Notes: generated by a model from the sequence alone, not told the origin. A DNA stretch of 64,000 nucleotides from Kutzneria kofuensis (GCF_014203355.1 NZ_JACHIR010000001.1:7752038-7816037), one strand, 5' to 3'. Counted from the first letter of the stretch, positions 8,071 to 17,176 are shown. Translations and numbers: made by a program.

Positions 8071-8988
8071 GTGAGGGCGACGACCCGAGCACGGCACATC
8101 CTCTCGCACCTCGACGCCCTGGAGGCCGAGTCGGTGCACATCCTCCGCGAGGTGGCGGCGGAGTTCGAACGACCGGTGCTGCTGTTCTCCGGCGGCAAGG
8201 ACTCGACGGTCATGCTGCATCTGGCGCGCAAGGCATTCCTGCCGGCGCCGATTCCGTTCCAGTTGTTACATGTGGACACCGGGCACAATTTCCCGGAGAC
8301 GCTGGAATTCCGGGACCGTGCCGTCGCCCGCTTCGGCGTTCGGCTGTTGGTGGCGGACGTCCAGTCCTATATCGACGCCGGCGAACTGCGGGAACGGCCC
8401 GACGGCACGCGCAACCCGCTGCAGACCCTGCCGCTGCTGCGGGCCATCGAGGCCAACCGGTTCGACGCCGTGCTCGGCGGCGGCCGCCGCGACGAGGAGA
8501 AGGCCCGCGCCAAGGAAAGGGTTTTCTCGCTGCGTGACGAGTTCGGGCAGTGGGATCCGCGCCGGCAGCGACCCGAGCTCTGGCGGCTCTACAACGGGCG
8601 GCACCGGCCGGGCGAACACATGCGCGTCTTCCCCCTCTCCAACTGGACCGAGCTGGACGTCTGGGGCTACGTCCGGGCCGAGGGCATCGAGCTGCCCGCC
8701 ATCTACTTCACCCACCGGCGAACGGTCTTCCTGCGCGACGGCATGTGGCTCGCGCCGGGGTCGTGGGGCGAGCCCCAGGCCGGGGAGCCGGTGCAGGAGC
8801 GGATGGTGCGCTACCGCACCGTCGGCGACATGTCCTGCACCGGCGCCGTCGACTCGCCGGCGTCCTCGGTGGACGAGGTGATCGCCGAGATCGCCGCGTC
8901 CCGCGTCACGGAACGGGGTTCCAGCCGCGCGGACGACCGGATGTCCGAGGCCGCCATGGAGGACCGCAAGCGGGAGGGCTACTTCTGA
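8071..8988 (+). CDS. cysD: Sulfate adenylyltransferase subunit 2
   Basis: This 305-residue ATP-pyrophosphatase-fold subunit activates sulfate to APS. The PP-loop SGGKDS is at residues 40-45, followed by 'HVDTGHNFPETLEFRD' and a conserved GGGRRDEEKARAKER segment. The C-terminus 'DRMSEAAMEDRKREGYF' is typical of CysD. The GTG at 8071 has AAAGGGG upstream. It lies 60 bases after cysH, and its stop shares one base with the cysN start, so CysD and CysN should be made in equal amounts as a complex. Confidence 0.95.
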   Translation: MRATTRARHILSHLDALEAESVHILREVAAEFERPVLLFSGGKDSTVMLHLARKAFLPAPIPFQLLHVDTGHNFPETLEFRDRAVARFGVRLLVADVQSYIDAGELRERPDGTRNPLQTLPLLRAIEANRFDAVLGGGRRDEEKARAKERVFSLRDEFGQWDPRRQRPELWRLYNGRHRPGEHMRVFPLSNWTELDVWGYVRAEGIELPAIYFTHRRTVFLRDGMWLAPGSWGEPQAGEPVQERMVRYRTVGDMSCTGAVDSPASSVDEVIAEIAASRVTERGSSRADDRMSEAAMEDRKREGYF

Positions 8989-10250
8989 TGACCACGACCG
9001 AGATCGCCGTCGGCGACCTGCTCCGGCTGGCGACGGCGGGCAGCGTCGACGACGGCAAGTCCACGCTGGTCGGGCGGCTGTTGCACGACACGAGCGCGGT
9101 CATGCCGGACCAGCTGGAGGCGGTCCGCCGGGCGTCCCGCGACCGCGGCCTGGCCGACGCCGACCTGGCGCTGCTCACCGACGGTCTGCGGGCCGAGCGG
9201 GAACAGGGCATCACGATCGACGTGGCGTACCGGTACTTCGCCACGGCCCGGCGGCGGTTCATCCTCGCCGACACACCGGGCCACGTGCAGTACACGAGGA
9301 ACATGGTCACGGGGGCGTCGACCGCCGAGCTGGCGGTGGTCCTGGTGGACGCGCGGCACGGCTTCGTCGAGCAGACCGGTCGGCACACCGTGGTCTCAGC
9401 GCTGCTGCGCGTCCCGCACGTGGCGCTGGCGGTGAACAAGATGGACCTGGTCGGCTACGCCGAGGACCGGTTCGCCGAGATCGCCGGGGAATTCACCGAG
9501 TACGCACGGAAACTCGGCGTGCCGGACGTGGTGGCGATCCCCATGTCCGCGCTGCGCGGGGACAACGTCGTCGAGCCCAGCCCGCACATGACCTGGTACG
9601 CCGGGCCGACGCTGCTGGAACACCTGGAGACCGTGCCGACCGGTGGCGAGCCCGAGGCGACCCGGCTGCCCGTGCAGTACGTGCTCCGGGCGACCGACTT
9701 CCGTGGCTACGCCGGGCAGTTGTCCTCGGGCATGCTCCGCGTGGGTGACCCGGTGGCGGTGTCGCCGGCCGGGCACCGCACCCGTATCACCGGCATCGAG
9801 GTGGGCGGCACGCCGGTGGACGAGGCGTTCGCGCCGCAGTCGGTGGTGGTGCGGCTCGCCGACGCGGTGGACGTGGCCCGCGGCGACCTGATCACGCCGG
9901 TGTCGACCGTGCCGAGCCCGGCCGAGCGGCTGCTGGTCGTCGGCTGCCAACTGGCGTCGCGGCCGCTGCGCGTGGGCGACCGGGTGTTGGTGCGGCATAC
10001 CACAAGGACCGTGCGGGCGGTGGTGGAGGCGATCGACGAGCGGTTGGACGTGCATTCGCTGAGCACCGACAACGCGGCGGACACGTTGTACACCAACGAG
10101 ATCGCGCTGGTGTCGATGCGCACGGCCGAACCGGTCGCCGTCGATCCGTACGAGTACAACCGGCACTGTGGGGCCGTCCTGCTCATCGACGAGGCCAGTG
10201 GCGACACGCTGACGGCCGGAATGGTGGGCGTCCCACCGTGGTGGCCGTGA
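8988..10250 (+). CDS. cysN: Sulfate adenylyltransferase subunit 1 (GTPase)
   Basis: This 420-residue GTPase uses GTP hydrolysis to drive APS formation by CysD. Visible motifs are GSVDDGKST (18-26), the switch 'EREQGITIDVAYRYF', DTPGH (95-99) and NKMD (150-153), followed by EF-Tu-like beta-barrel domains. The length shows no fused APS kinase (CysC) domain. It starts with a TGATG overlap with cysD. With cysH it makes a sulfate to APS to sulfite route. Confidence 0.95.
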   Translation: MTTTEIAVGDLLRLATAGSVDDGKSTLVGRLLHDTSAVMPDQLEAVRRASRDRGLADADLALLTDGLRAEREQGITIDVAYRYFATARRRFILADTPGHVQYTRNMVTGASTAELAVVLVDARHGFVEQTGRHTVVSALLRVPHVALAVNKMDLVGYAEDRFAEIAGEFTEYARKLGVPDVVAIPMSALRGDNVVEPSPHMTWYAGPTLLEHLETVPTGGEPEATRLPVQYVLRATDFRGYAGQLSSGMLRVGDPVAVSPAGHRTRITGIEVGGTPVDEAFAPQSVVVRLADAVDVARGDLITPVSTVPSPAERLLVVGCQLASRPLRVGDRVLVRHTTRTVRAVVEAIDERLDVHSLSTDNAADTLYTNEIALVSMRTAEPVAVDPYEYNRHCGAVLLIDEASGDTLTAGMVGVPPWWP

Positions 10251-11269
10251 GACGGCTGTTGCCGGTCGCCGCCGCGGCACTGCTGCTGGCCGGCTGCACG
10301 GCGGCGGCCACCGAGAACGAGCTGAGACTGGGATACCTGGGCAATCTCACGCATGCGACGGCGATCGTCGGCGTGGCCGGCGGTTTCTTCGCCAAGGCAC
10401 TGGGGGACATCCAACTCACCACGCAGGTGTTCAACGCCGGCCCGGCGGAGATGACCGCGCTGCTCGGCGGCCAGCTCGACGCCGCCTACGTCGGCCCGTC
10501 CTCCGCCTTGAACGGTTACGTCCGCAGCCACGGCCAGGCGCTGAAGATCGTCGCCGGCGCGACCATGGGCGGCGCGGAGCTCGTCGTCCGGCCCTCGATC
10601 ACCGCGGCGGGGCAGCTCAAGGGGAAAACGCTTGCCACGCCCCAACTCGGCAACACCCAGGACGTGGCGCTGCGGTACTGGCTCAGCCAGCACGGCATGA
10701 GGACCACCACCGACGGCGGCGACGTGGCGATTCGCCCGCAGGACAACGCGACCACACTGGACCAGTTCCGCGCCGGCAAGATCGACGGCGCCTGGCTGCC
10801 GGAGCCGTGGGCATCCCGGCTCGTCGTGGCGGCGCAGGCGAAGGTGCTGGTGGACGAGCGTGACCTCTGGCCCGACGGCCGCTTCGCCAGCACGGATCTG
10901 GTGGTGTCGACGACGTTTCTCCGTGACCACCCGCAGGCCGTGCGGCGGCTGATCGACGGAGAACTGGCTGCCAACGACTGGGTCTCCGCCAATGCCGGCG
11001 AGGCCACCAGGACCGTCAACACCGAACTGCGACGGATCAGCGGCGCCGCGCTGACCGACGCCGAGGTCACGCGGGCCTGGGACGAGCAGCAGGTCACCGG
11101 CGATCCGCTGGCGTCGACCGTCGGCGTGCAGGCCGACCACGCCGTGACGGTCGGCCTGATGTCGGCCACCGACCTGCGGGGCATCGTGGACATCGGCCCG
11201 CTGAACGACGCGCTGGCGGCGAAGGGACGGCCGAAGGTGGACGACGCCGGCTTGGGGGACAAGCGATGA
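10247..11269 (+). CDS. Sulfonate/sulfate-type ABC transporter substrate-binding lipoprotein
   Basis: This 340-residue SsuA/TauA/NrtA-family binding protein starts MRRLLPVAAAALLLAGC, a classic lipoprotein signal with lipobox LAGC. GTG codons at 10238, 10241 and 10247 are all possible starts; 10247 is chosen because it gives a 4-base GTGA overlap with cysN and the cleanest signal peptide. The mature protein has 'LGYLGNLTHATAIVGVAGGFF', 'AAYVGPSSALNGY' and 'GAWLPEPWASRL', typical of the aliphatic sulfonate/nitrate/taurine group. Placement after cysHDN suggests uptake of sulfate or an organosulfonate. Confidence 0.88.
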   Translation: MRRLLPVAAAALLLAGCTAAATENELRLGYLGNLTHATAIVGVAGGFFAKALGDIQLTTQVFNAGPAEMTALLGGQLDAAYVGPSSALNGYVRSHGQALKIVAGATMGGAELVVRPSITAAGQLKGKTLATPQLGNTQDVALRYWLSQHGMRTTTDGGDVAIRPQDNATTLDQFRAGKIDGAWLPEPWASRLVVAAQAKVLVDERDLWPDGRFASTDLVVSTTFLRDHPQAVRRLIDGELAANDWVSANAGEATRTVNTELRRISGAALTDAEVTRAWDEQQVTGDPLASTVGVQADHAVTVGLMSATDLRGIVDIGPLNDALAAKGRPKVDDAGLGDKR

Positions 11270-12030
11270 CTCTGATCACCGCTCGATCGACGCGGCAGGC
11301 GGTCGCGCTCGACGGCGTGGGCAAGGCGTTCGACAGCGGGCCGCCGGTGCTGGAGGACATCTCGCTGACGGTGCGGTCCGGTGAATTCGTCTGCCTGCTG
11401 GGCGCTTCCGGCTGCGGCAAGTCCACGCTGCTCAACCTGATCGCCGGCCTGGACACCCCCACCGCGGGCAGCGTGGAGCTGGCCGGCGGGCATGCGGCGC
11501 TGATGTTCCAGGAGTCGGCGCTGTTCCCATGGCTGACGGCGACCCACAACGTGGAGTTGGCATTGCGGCTGCGGGGCGTGCCGCGCAAGGAGAGACAGGT
11601 GGAGGCGCACCGGCTGTTGTCGTTGGTACGCCTGGAACACGCCTGTGACATGCGGGCGCACGAGCTGTCCGGCGGGATGCGGCAACGGGTCGCGCTGGCC
11701 CGGGCCCTGGCCCAGGGCAGCGAGGTGCTGCTGATGGACGAGCCGTTCGCGGCGCTGGACGCGATCACCCGGGACGTGTTGCACGAGGAGCTGATCCGGC
11801 TGTGGCAGCACGCCGGGTTCAGCACGGTCTTCGTCACGCACAACGTGCGCGAGGCGGTCCGGCTGGCGGAGCGGGTCGTGCTGCTCACGTCGCTGCCGGG
11901 ACGGATCGCGCGGGAGTGGACGGTGGACATCCCGCACCCGCGGCGCATCGAGGACGGGGCCGTGGCGCGGCTGTCCCTGGAGATCACCGAACACCTCCGG
12001 GAGGAGATCCGCAGACATGGCCAGACCTGA
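11266..12030 (+). CDS. ABC transporter ATP-binding protein (SsuB/TauB type)
   Basis: This 254-residue ABC ATPase has Walker A GASGCGKST (46-54), Q-loop LMFQESALFPWLT, signature LSGGMRQRVALARAL, Walker B VLLMDEPFAALD and the switch His in VFVTHNVREA. The 'PWLTATHNVELALRLRGV' region is typical of the sulfonate/nitrate/taurine importer ATPases. The ATGA overlap with the binding-protein gene and 14-base overlap with the permease gene show one transporter unit. Confidence 0.93.
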   Translation: MTLITARSTRQAVALDGVGKAFDSGPPVLEDISLTVRSGEFVCLLGASGCGKSTLLNLIAGLDTPTAGSVELAGGHAALMFQESALFPWLTATHNVELALRLRGVPRKERQVEAHRLLSLVRLEHACDMRAHELSGGMRQRVALARALAQGSEVLLMDEPFAALDAITRDVLHEELIRLWQHAGFSTVFVTHNVREAVRLAERVVLLTSLPGRIAREWTVDIPHPRRIEDGAVARLSLEITEHLREEIRRHGQT

Positions 12031-12886
12031 GCACAACGGACTGGCCCGGCTGGAGGCGGGCCTCGACTCGCTGGCCGGCGCCCGCGCCGCGCCACGGCGC
12101 CGACTGCGCCAGCAAGTGCTGCCGCCGGTGGTCGCCATAGCCGTGGTGCTGCTCGGCTGGCAGGGCCTCTACCTGGCCGGCGTGCAACCGGACTGGGTGC
12201 TGCCGGGGCCGGGCGAGGTGTGGCGGTCGCTGGTCACCGCGGCCGGCCGGGGCGAGGTCTGGTCCAGCATCGGGAACAGCCTTTCCCGTGGTGCGATCGG
12301 GTTTCTCGTGTCGGTGGCGATCGGCACGCCGCTGGGGGTCGTGGTCGGCCGCAGCCAGCCGGTGCGCACCGCCGTCGGCCCGATCCTGTCCGGGCTGCAG
12401 AACCTGCCCTCGGTGGCGTGGGTGCCGCCGGCGGTCATCTTCTTCGGTGTCACGCCGGCGACCATCTACACGGTGATCCTGCTCGGCGCCGTGCCGTCCA
12501 TCGCCAACGGCCTGGTGTCCGGGCTGGACCAGGTGCCGCCGCTGTACCTCAAGGTGGGCCGGAACCTGGGTGCGAAAGGCTTTTCTTCGGTGGTGCACGT
12601 GTTGCTGCCGGCGGCGCTGCCCGGGTACGTCGCCGGCCTCAAGCAGGGCTGGGCGTTCGCCTGGCGGTCGCTGATGGCCGCCGAGATCATCGCGACCTCG
12701 GCCTCGCTCGGGCACGGCCTCGGCCAGCTGCTGAAACAGGCCCAGGACACCAATGACATGGCGCTGGCCTTCGGCACCATCGCGCTGGTGCTGGTCGTCG
12801 GCATCGGCGTGAACCAGCTGGTGTTCGCGCCGGTCGAGCGCCATGTGCTGCGGTCACACGGTTTGGCGTCGGGACCTCGGCGCTGA
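12017..12886 (+). CDS. ABC transporter permease (SsuC/TauC type)
   Basis: This 289-residue protein has about six membrane segments, starting with 'VLPPVVAIAVVLLGWQGLYL', and the SsuC-type periplasmic 'VQPDWVLPGPGEVWRSL' sequence. The EAA-like coupling segment 'DQVPPLYLKVGRNLGAKGFSSV' is present. It is the last gene of the cys/transport operon; no sulfite reductase or APS kinase gene follows. It forms the channel for the preceding ATPase and binding protein. Confidence 0.92.
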   Translation: MARPEHNGLARLEAGLDSLAGARAAPRRRLRQQVLPPVVAIAVVLLGWQGLYLAGVQPDWVLPGPGEVWRSLVTAAGRGEVWSSIGNSLSRGAIGFLVSVAIGTPLGVVVGRSQPVRTAVGPILSGLQNLPSVAWVPPAVIFFGVTPATIYTVILLGAVPSIANGLVSGLDQVPPLYLKVGRNLGAKGFSSVVHVLLPAALPGYVAGLKQGWAFAWRSLMAAEIIATSASLGHGLGQLLKQAQDTNDMALAFGTIALVLVVGIGVNQLVFAPVERHVLRSHGLASGPRR

Positions 12887-12968
12887 GTGTCCACTGTGGA
12901 GTGTGTGTGACCGGTTCGGTCAGGCCGGTGACCGGATCCCTCCGTTCGGGCGAACCGAGCCCGAAATT

Positions 12969-12987
12969 GTTAGGAAGGGTTCTTTAC
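12969..12987. promoter_or_regulatory. 19-bp palindromic operator, copy 3 (secreted protein cluster)
   Basis: The site reads GTTAGGAAGGGTTCTTTAC, with 6 of 8 arm positions pairing, and matches the two operators near 7.1-7.3 kb. It lies 82 bases before the ATG at 13070. I do not see a convincing -10/-35 pair 10 bases upstream, so promoter geometry here may differ. Confidence 0.5.
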
Positions 12988-13069
12988 TAAGGCGGTGACG
13001 GGTCGTAAGCTTCGAATCACCGCCGCCTTCGCAGTCCTGGCGCCCTGCCAGTCAGCTACGGAGGCAACC

Positions 13070-13993
13070 ATGAGGAGACGAGCGATCGTCCCCGTCCTGA
13101 CGTCCGGTGTGCTCGCGGTGTTCGCCGTCATCGCCATGGTGCTCGCCGGAGTCGGACCGGCGTCGGCCGCCGCGCCGCACGCGTCCCAGCAGACGTTCCT
13201 GACCTTCTACGGCTGGTGGGACAACACGCCCCCGGGTGGCGACATCGCGCACCCGGTCAAGCACAAGACCGCGGGCGGCGTCGGCACCTTCGACGACCCG
13301 ATCACGTTCGCCACCTCCACCAAGGAGGTGAAGCCGGGCGGCAAGATCTACGTGCCGCGTGTGGGCAAGTACTTCATCATGGAGGACGACTGCGACGAGT
13401 GCAGCTCCGACTGGAACGGCAAGGGCCCCAACGGCGGCCCGAAGCTGGCCCACTTCGACCTGTGGCTCGGCGGCAAGGGCGGCGACCCGTTCAAGGCCAT
13501 CCAGTGCGAGGTCGCGCTCACGCACTACAACAAGGACAACACGCCGACCATGGAACCGGTGATCGTCAACCCCGGCTCGGGCGAGAAGGTCAGCAAGGAC
13601 CCGATCTTCAACACCAGCACCGGCGAGTGCTACGGCGGCGCGACCCCGACGATCACGGTCGGCCCGTACAGGAACCCGGCCTCGGCGGTATGCCTGGACG
13701 CGCCGGCCGGCGCCACCAAGATCGGCGTGAAGTCCTGTGACGGCTCGGCCGAGCAGAACTTCACGTTCGACGGCACCTTCCTGAGCATCCGCAACCTGTG
13801 CGCCGACTCCAAGGGCGGCGACATCGCGCTCAAGAAGTGCACCGGAGGCCCGACGCAGCAGTGGTCGGCCAACCCGAGCGGGACCATCTCCGACATCCAG
13901 ACCGGCAAGAAGTGCTTCCGCGCGACGAAGACCGCGGTGACCGCGGGTAGCTGTTCCGGCTCGGCGGCGCAATGGACCTTCCCCACGGCCTGA
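13070..13993 (+). CDS. Secreted protein with C-terminal ricin-type lectin domain
   Basis: This 307-residue protein has a signal peptide (about residues 1-35, ending near PASAAA). A central Cys-containing domain follows ('TFLTFYGWWDNTPPGGD', 'KIYVPRVGKYFIMEDDCDEC'), which resembles secreted barwin/DPBB-like domains. From about residue 195 a beta-trefoil lectin segment has repeated Cys and Q-x-W-like motifs (AEQNFTF, TQQWSA, AAQWTF). The ATG at 13070 has GGAGG 6 bases upstream and is preferred over an upstream GTG at 12995. It probably binds an extracellular polysaccharide. It may share regulation with the sulfur and polysaccharide operons through the operator at 12969. Confidence 0.8.
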   Translation: MRRRAIVPVLTSGVLAVFAVIAMVLAGVGPASAAAPHASQQTFLTFYGWWDNTPPGGDIAHPVKHKTAGGVGTFDDPITFATSTKEVKPGGKIYVPRVGKYFIMEDDCDECSSDWNGKGPNGGPKLAHFDLWLGGKGGDPFKAIQCEVALTHYNKDNTPTMEPVIVNPGSGEKVSKDPIFNTSTGECYGGATPTITVGPYRNPASAVCLDAPAGATKIGVKSCDGSAEQNFTFDGTFLSIRNLCADSKGGDIALKKCTGGPTQQWSANPSGTISDIQTGKKCFRATKTAVTAGSCSGSAAQWTFPTA

Positions 13994-14031
13994 TCCGTTC
14001 AGGCCAGAAAGCCCAGGCAGGGGCGGGACGT

Positions 14032-14073
14032 CGCCGGCCCCCACGCGCGTCAGGGTGCGCCACGGGGCCGGCG
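14032..14073. terminator. Possible hairpin between secreted protein genes
   Basis: CGCCGGCCCC (14032-14041) pairs perfectly with GGGGCCGGCG (14064-14073) across a 22-base loop. It has no T-run. It may attenuate transcription between the lectin gene and the beta-helix genes. Confidence 0.35.
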
Positions 14074-14156
14074 GCGGACTGGGGCGTCCGTCGCATCGTG
14101 CGCTGCCGCCACACACTGCCGTTCACCGTTTCATCTCTCCCTTCGGAGGAACCCTC

Positions 14157-16082
14157 GTGAACCGAAAGCGGGTCGTCGCGCTCGTGACGGCCACTCTGTG
14201 CGTCGCCGGCGGTCTGGCGTTGTCCCAGGAGGTGGCCACCGGCGCCACCCCGGGCAGCAAGGCGCTGACCAAACTGGACACCTCGGCCGGCAACCGGCGG
14301 GCGCCGATCCCCGGTCTGTACGACTGGAGCAAGGCCGGCTTCCGCGGTGGGCAGGACCTGCCCGGCCCGAGCGCCGTCAATCCCGACGCCAAGTGCCAGA
14401 TCACCGCGGCGCAGCTGGCCAGCACGTACAAGGTGAAGCCGGACGACAACGTCGACGACACCAACGGCATCCAGCAGGCCATCGACAAGCTGCACAAGGA
14501 CTGCTCGCCCAGCGGCAGCTACACCAAGCTGAGCCTGATCACCTTCCCGGCCGGCACGCTCAACGTCACGCACGAGATCCACGTCGACGCCAACTACCTG
14601 ATCCTGCGCGGCGCCGGCACGGACAAGACGAAGTTCGTCTACGCGCCGGACAAGAACACCCAGTACGACGTGTTGACGCCGGACGGCGACCAGTGGGACC
14701 AGAAGAACATGAACTACGAGGACGGCTCCGGCGGCTGGCTGTGGCCGGGCCGCGGCCTGTTCCGCGTGCAGTCCCGCAAGGTCGACCCCAGCTACGCCAG
14801 CGAGTACAAGAGCGCCCCGGCCAACCGCAAGGACATCTTCGAGGGCACGATCAACGTGCACTGGAAGGCCGGCGCCAAGCTGCGGGCCAAGCCGGGTGAC
14901 AAGGGCTTCTCGGCGCGCCAGGGCGACAAGGTCGTGTACCTGGACAACAGCGCCAAGATGACGAACATGAAGGTCGGCGGCTTCATCAACATCCGGGCCG
15001 CGAACTCGATGAAGTTCTACCAGTCGATGAACGCCGTCCCGACCACGTGGCCGTTGCAGAACCTGCACATGCGCCAGCAGTGGTTCACCATCTCGGCGGT
15101 CGACACCAAGAACCACACGGTGACCGTGGACAAGCCGCTGGAGTACGACGTGCCGGTCGACTCCACGTCGGACGGTTCGGCGCCGATCGACGGCAGTGTC
15201 TACGCGTCGAAGGCGTCGCCGATCGTCGACCCGATCGTCGGCGTCGGCTTCGAGGACTTCTCCTACACCCAGGTGGCCCCGCCCGGCGTCACCGAGGCGC
15301 AGGCGAAGGACAACTACGGCAACCTGGCCCCGTCGCTGGCCATGCAGGGCATCGTGTTCAAGTGGGCGGCCAACTCCTGGGTGACCGGCATCCACGCGAT
15401 GATGACCGGGTCGCACCCGATCGTCACCGAGGAGGCCAAGAACCTGCAGATCGTGAACAACGAGCTGGACGGCTCGTGGAACAAGGGCAAGGGCGGCAAC
15501 GGCTACTTCCGCGGCTCCCGCGTGTGGGACTCGCTCTACGCCGGCAACACCACCCGCGACCTGCGCCACTTCACCTTCCAGTGGTCCGCGTCGGGCAACG
15601 TGGCGATCGGCAACGACATCGACTCGGACTTCAACATCCACGGCGGCTACGAGCGCAACAACCTGTTCGAGCTGAACACGAACAACGTGTCCTACGCGCA
15701 CCGGTCCGGCAACTGCACCGCGCACTGCGGTGACGAGGGCAACGACCCGCCGGACGACTCCACCTGGTTCCCGATCTACTGGTCGACCGGCCAGAAGGCG
15801 GTCAAGTGGTCCGGTTCCTCGGGCCCGCGCAACGTCTTCTTCGACAACACGATGACCAAGCAGGTCACCGACGGGGCCGCGTACACGCCGTACTACCCGG
15901 ACCACAGCAAGATCTACCAGTTCGGCTGGGACGGCAAGGCGTTCCACCACCTCGACGTGGGCGGCAAGCCGATCGTGGACTGGGCGCACAACGAGCAGAA
16001 CGACTACACCAAGGGCCACGGCGTCGACGACACCATGACCGACAAGGGTCCGTCGCTGTTCCTGAAGTCGGTGGCGAAGTGA
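14157..16082 (+). CDS. Secreted right-handed beta-helix protein (lyase/hydrolase-like)
   Basis: This 641-residue protein has a signal peptide (about 1-30, 'VALVTATLCVAGGLALSQEVATGA'). The segment 'DDTNGIQQAIDKLHKDC' and later turns such as 'NLQIVNNELDGSW' and 'GNVAIGNDIDSDFNIHGG' indicate a parallel beta-helix of the pectate-lyase type. I recognise the fold but not the exact family. The GTG at 14157 is preceded by CGGAGGAA. Its stop overlaps the next GTG by 4 bases, so it is co-translated with another beta-helix protein. A role in cutting or binding polysaccharide is inferred. Confidence 0.78.
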   Translation: MNRKRVVALVTATLCVAGGLALSQEVATGATPGSKALTKLDTSAGNRRAPIPGLYDWSKAGFRGGQDLPGPSAVNPDAKCQITAAQLASTYKVKPDDNVDDTNGIQQAIDKLHKDCSPSGSYTKLSLITFPAGTLNVTHEIHVDANYLILRGAGTDKTKFVYAPDKNTQYDVLTPDGDQWDQKNMNYEDGSGGWLWPGRGLFRVQSRKVDPSYASEYKSAPANRKDIFEGTINVHWKAGAKLRAKPGDKGFSARQGDKVVYLDNSAKMTNMKVGGFINIRAANSMKFYQSMNAVPTTWPLQNLHMRQQWFTISAVDTKNHTVTVDKPLEYDVPVDSTSDGSAPIDGSVYASKASPIVDPIVGVGFEDFSYTQVAPPGVTEAQAKDNYGNLAPSLAMQGIVFKWAANSWVTGIHAMMTGSHPIVTEEAKNLQIVNNELDGSWNKGKGGNGYFRGSRVWDSLYAGNTTRDLRHFTFQWSASGNVAIGNDIDSDFNIHGGYERNNLFELNTNNVSYAHRSGNCTAHCGDEGNDPPDDSTWFPIYWSTGQKAVKWSGSSGPRNVFFDNTMTKQVTDGAAYTPYYPDHSKIYQFGWDGKAFHHLDVGGKPIVDWAHNEQNDYTKGHGVDDTMTDKGPSLFLKSVAK

Positions 16083-17098
16083 TCCCCGGGATCAAGACGC
16101 TGGCCGCGGCGGCGCTGGTGACGCAGTTCGCCGTGCACCCGGCCGCGTCGACGATCAATGTCGGCAACGCGGCCGAGCTGGTCGCCGCGTTGAAGGCCGC
16201 GAAGCCGGGCGACACCATCAAGTTGGCCGACGGCGACTACGGCGACCAGTTCATCGCCACCACGTCCGGCACGGCGTCCGCGCCGATCACCTTGGTGGGC
16301 AGTGCCAAGGCCGTGCTGCACGACCCGAAGTTCAAGGCGAGCGACACCGACTGCCCGTCCGGTCAGACCGGCTACGGGTTCTGGCTCAAGGGCGCGAGCT
16401 ACTGGAACCTCAAGGGGTTCAGCGTCACGCAGTCCAAGAAGGGCATCGTCCTGGACGGCGCCACGCACGTGACGATCGACGGTGTCACCGTGCACGACAT
16501 CGGCTACGAGGGCGTGCACTTCCGCAAGAGCAGCGCCTACGGTGTGATCAAGAACTCGACCGTGTACAACACGGGTCTCGAGGAGCCGGGCTACGGCGAG
16601 GGTGTGTACATCGGCTCGTCCAACAGCAACTGGCACTGCTACGGCACCAACGGCGGCAAGAGCCCGGATGCCAGCGACTACGTCCAGGTGCTGAACAACA
16701 AGATCGGGCCGAACGTGGCCGCCGAGGGCCTGGACGTCAAGGAGGGCACGCACGACGGTGTGATCGACGGCAACACCCTGGACGGGACCGGCGAGAAGAA
16801 CGAGAACTCGGCCGACTCCACGATGGACATCAAGGGCGACAAGTACAAGATCACCAACAACACCGCCGAGAACGCCTACCTCGACGTGATCCAGACGCAC
16901 AACCTGTGGAAGAAGACCGGTTGTGGCAACACGTTCAGCAACAACACGCTGACCGTGACCAACAAGGACGGCTACGGCATCAACGCCACGAACCAGAGCC
17001 AGTGCGTGTCGTCGAAGTCGCCGAACGTCATCGGCGCGTCCAACAAGAGCACCGGGGGCAAGGGGTTGTCCAAGACCCCGACCACGCCCGGTGTCTAG
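16079..17098 (+). CDS. Secreted parallel beta-helix polysaccharide lyase-like protein (paralogue A)
   Basis: This 339-residue protein has a short signal peptide (MIPGIKTLAAAALVTQFAVH). The N-terminus 'NAAELVAALKAAKPGDTIKL' followed by 'GTASAPITLVG' is the entry to a PL6/PL9-like parallel beta-helix. Helix turns follow ('VTIDGVTVHDIGYEGVHFRK', 'GVIDGNTLDGTGEKN', 'YKITNNTAENAYLDVIQ'). Catalytic residues cannot be assigned safely. The GTG start overlaps the upstream stop by 4 bases. It is a close paralogue of the next gene, with nearly every segment alignable. Confidence 0.8.
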   Translation: MIPGIKTLAAAALVTQFAVHPAASTINVGNAAELVAALKAAKPGDTIKLADGDYGDQFIATTSGTASAPITLVGSAKAVLHDPKFKASDTDCPSGQTGYGFWLKGASYWNLKGFSVTQSKKGIVLDGATHVTIDGVTVHDIGYEGVHFRKSSAYGVIKNSTVYNTGLEEPGYGEGVYIGSSNSNWHCYGTNGGKSPDASDYVQVLNNKIGPNVAAEGLDVKEGTHDGVIDGNTLDGTGEKNENSADSTMDIKGDKYKITNNTAENAYLDVIQTHNLWKKTGCGNTFSNNTLTVTNKDGYGINATNQSQCVSSKSPNVIGASNKSTGGKGLSKTPTTPGV

Positions 17099-17176
17099 GT
17101 GATCCAGGGGCCGTCCCGCATATCAGCCGCTGTGCGGGCCGGCCCCGGCCATCCCTGCCGGAAAGGACCGTTCCCT

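Noticed and set aside
8988-10250. CysNC fusion with APS kinase
   Set aside because: The protein ends after the EF-Tu-like domains at 420 residues; no second P-loop kinase domain follows.
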